Source of the DNA: Ignavibacteria bacterium | GTDB lineage: Bacteria > Bacteroidota > Ignavibacteria > Tepidaquicellales > Tepidaquicellaceae | Assembly (NCBI GenBank): GCA_016873795.1 | Contig: VGWA01000007.1 | Span: 1-51,644, forward strand | Direction: 5' to 3' | DNA length: 51,644 nucleotides | Part shown: piece after piece, positions 50,750 through 51,644 of the stretch | Position numbering within the stretch: position 1 is the stretch's first letter | Layout of the letters: each line of letters starts with the position of its first letter | Made by a program: the position numbers and the translations under genes | The notes under the pieces: model-generated | Database searches by the model: none | What the model saw: the letters and a program-made list of their open reading frames with translations, nothing else | Told to the model about the DNA's origin: nothing

Positions 50750-51644
50750 TCAATTTCTTATTGTGTACCTTATTGTTAGTCTTGGTCTGAGTGACGGTTC
50801 GGGATTATCCGAAGAATAAAAAACAAATTCATCAAGATTCGTTGTTTCGGTTGTATTGGATAACATAATTCCTAAATTCGGATATACTCCGCTTGTCCAG
50901 TTCTGAAAAATGTAGTTTAAATAACTGTTATAAGTGATGTAATTCTTTAAATTAGCGTAAAATATGTAACCGTCTGTTTTGTATTCTGTTGTATCAGTCA
51001 GCATTTCGATATACAGTCTTCTGTCAAAAGTCGAGTAAAATGATGATGCAGTATCGATTGTAAATTCAAGATATGCCTGATTTATAATTGAATTTGCCGG
51101 TAATTTACTCAAATCAAACCTCATAATGTGTCTGTATGAAACACCCGAAAGTGTTATAAATCTTTGATTTGGAATAATTGTTGAAGGGGCTGTGACGAGA
51201 GAAGTACCGTCAAGACTGTTGAAATATATAGTATCGGTTTCTGAATTCTTTGTTAATATTACTTCAATGTACGGTGTATAACCCGTAGCTGAATTGATTG
51301 AGTTGAATGCTTTAATCGTGTTGCAATTTGTATTTGGAATAAATGCAATACCGTAATTTTTAATCGGATAATTTATCGTATCGGCACTGTAATTCAGCCA
51401 GTCTCTGATTAGATTCGTGTCTAATGCAATGCTTACCGTGATAGTGTCCGTCGGCGTTCCAGTGTATGTACCGACCTGAATGTCGTAATCTGCCGGTGAA
51501 AATTCATCGTATTTAAGAGTCGAAATATCTTTGTAGTTTATTATCCTGTAAATGTTGAATGAAGTTGTACCGAGCGAATCTTTAAAATAATAATTGTTAT
51601 ATTTTAGATACATAACCGCCGATAGTACGGTGGAGCTGTCATAG
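50750..51644 (-). CDS. Secreted DNRLRE/CBM96-like strand-rich protein, N-terminus outside the window
   Basis: The frame stays open to the window edge: before the Met at 51613 come YDSSTVLSAV, so the real start lies beyond 51644. The visible 298 or so residues have phrases typical of DNRLRE-type strand domains (VLSAVMYLKYNN, FNIYRI, MRFDLSKLPANSIINQAYLEFTID, LRPRLTIRYTI). The stop is 5 bases before the start of the FadL-like gene, so it is upstream in the same operon. It has no T9SS tail at its end. The ligand and full length are unknown. Confidence 0.6.
   Translation of the reverse strand, partial: YDSSTVLSAVMYLKYNNYYFKDSLGTTSFNIYRIINYKDISTLKYDEFSPADYDIQVGTYTGTPTDTITVSIALDTNLIRDWLNYSADTINYPIKNYGIAFIPNTNCNTIKAFNSINSATGYTPYIEVILTKNSETDTIYFNSLDGTSLVTAPSTIIPNQRFITLSGVSYRHIMRFDLSKLPANSIINQAYLEFTIDTASSFYSTFDRRLYIEMLTDTTEYKTDGYIFYANLKNYITYNSYLNYIFQNWTSGVYPNLGIMLSNTTETTNLDEFVFYSSDNPEPSLRPRLTIRYTIRN

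Overview
The window is AT-rich, with short intergenic gaps and few Shine-Dalgarno sites. Six secreted proteins end in a Por-type (type IX secretion, T9SS) sorting domain containing 'QNYPNPFN' and a 'GIYFY' motif. This combination points to the Bacteroidota/Chlorobiota side of the tree. The exact sorting-domain wording is typical of Ignavibacteria and relatives. That placement is inferred from protein style, because no rRNA gene is present.

Layout. 1-6117: a few codons of an unknown gene, then four same-strand secreted propeller proteins with 7, 7, 14 and 7 Asp-box repeats. Three of them share almost identical 3' ends, and two intergenic spacers are near copies. 6118-12086: a fibronectin-III secreted protein, a membrane-anchored protein with helical repeats and a PH-like domain, a large T9SS sialidase-fold protein, and a single-domain response regulator. 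12262-13973: a WYL regulator and a MarC membrane protein. 14199-21851: a redox operon with a duplicated zinc-knuckle protein, a NuoE-like subunit, a NuoF-like subunit, a 1241-residue fusion of NuoG-like and GltD/NfnB-like parts, and a ferritin-like diiron protein. 21962-35641: an alpha/beta hydrolase that apparently starts at ATT, uvrA, a nitronate monooxygenase, a Zn-phospholipase/P1-nuclease-like enzyme joined to a probable beta-barrel, another T9SS protein, recG, a sugar-phosphate transferase with a small membrane protein, and a metallophosphoesterase. 35780-37105: tRNA-Lys(CTT) with a terminator, then queA. 37320-41279: a three-gene envelope cluster with a MotA/ExbB/GldL-like channel candidate, a one-TM protein with 22 consecutive glutamines, and a predicted outer-membrane protein. 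41301-51644: rsmB, a DinG-type helicase, a SpoU methylase, the run rpiB-glyA-tatC-polyprenyl synthase, and two envelope genes, one of which runs off the window edge.

How the genes fit together. Most of the window is housekeeping (DNA repair, tRNA and rRNA modification, one-carbon and isoprenoid metabolism, Tat export) mixed with surface-protein genes. Three parts deserve attention. The NuoE/NuoF/GltD-NuoG operon has two pyridine-nucleotide sites and no hydrogenase or formate dehydrogenase active site, so it resembles a bifurcating NADH/NADPH transhydrogenase (Sporomusa-type Nfn) or the Geobacter Sfr complex. The 37320-41279 cluster may be a divergent proton-driven envelope motor. The propeller array shows mosaic sequence that suggests recombination among paralogues.
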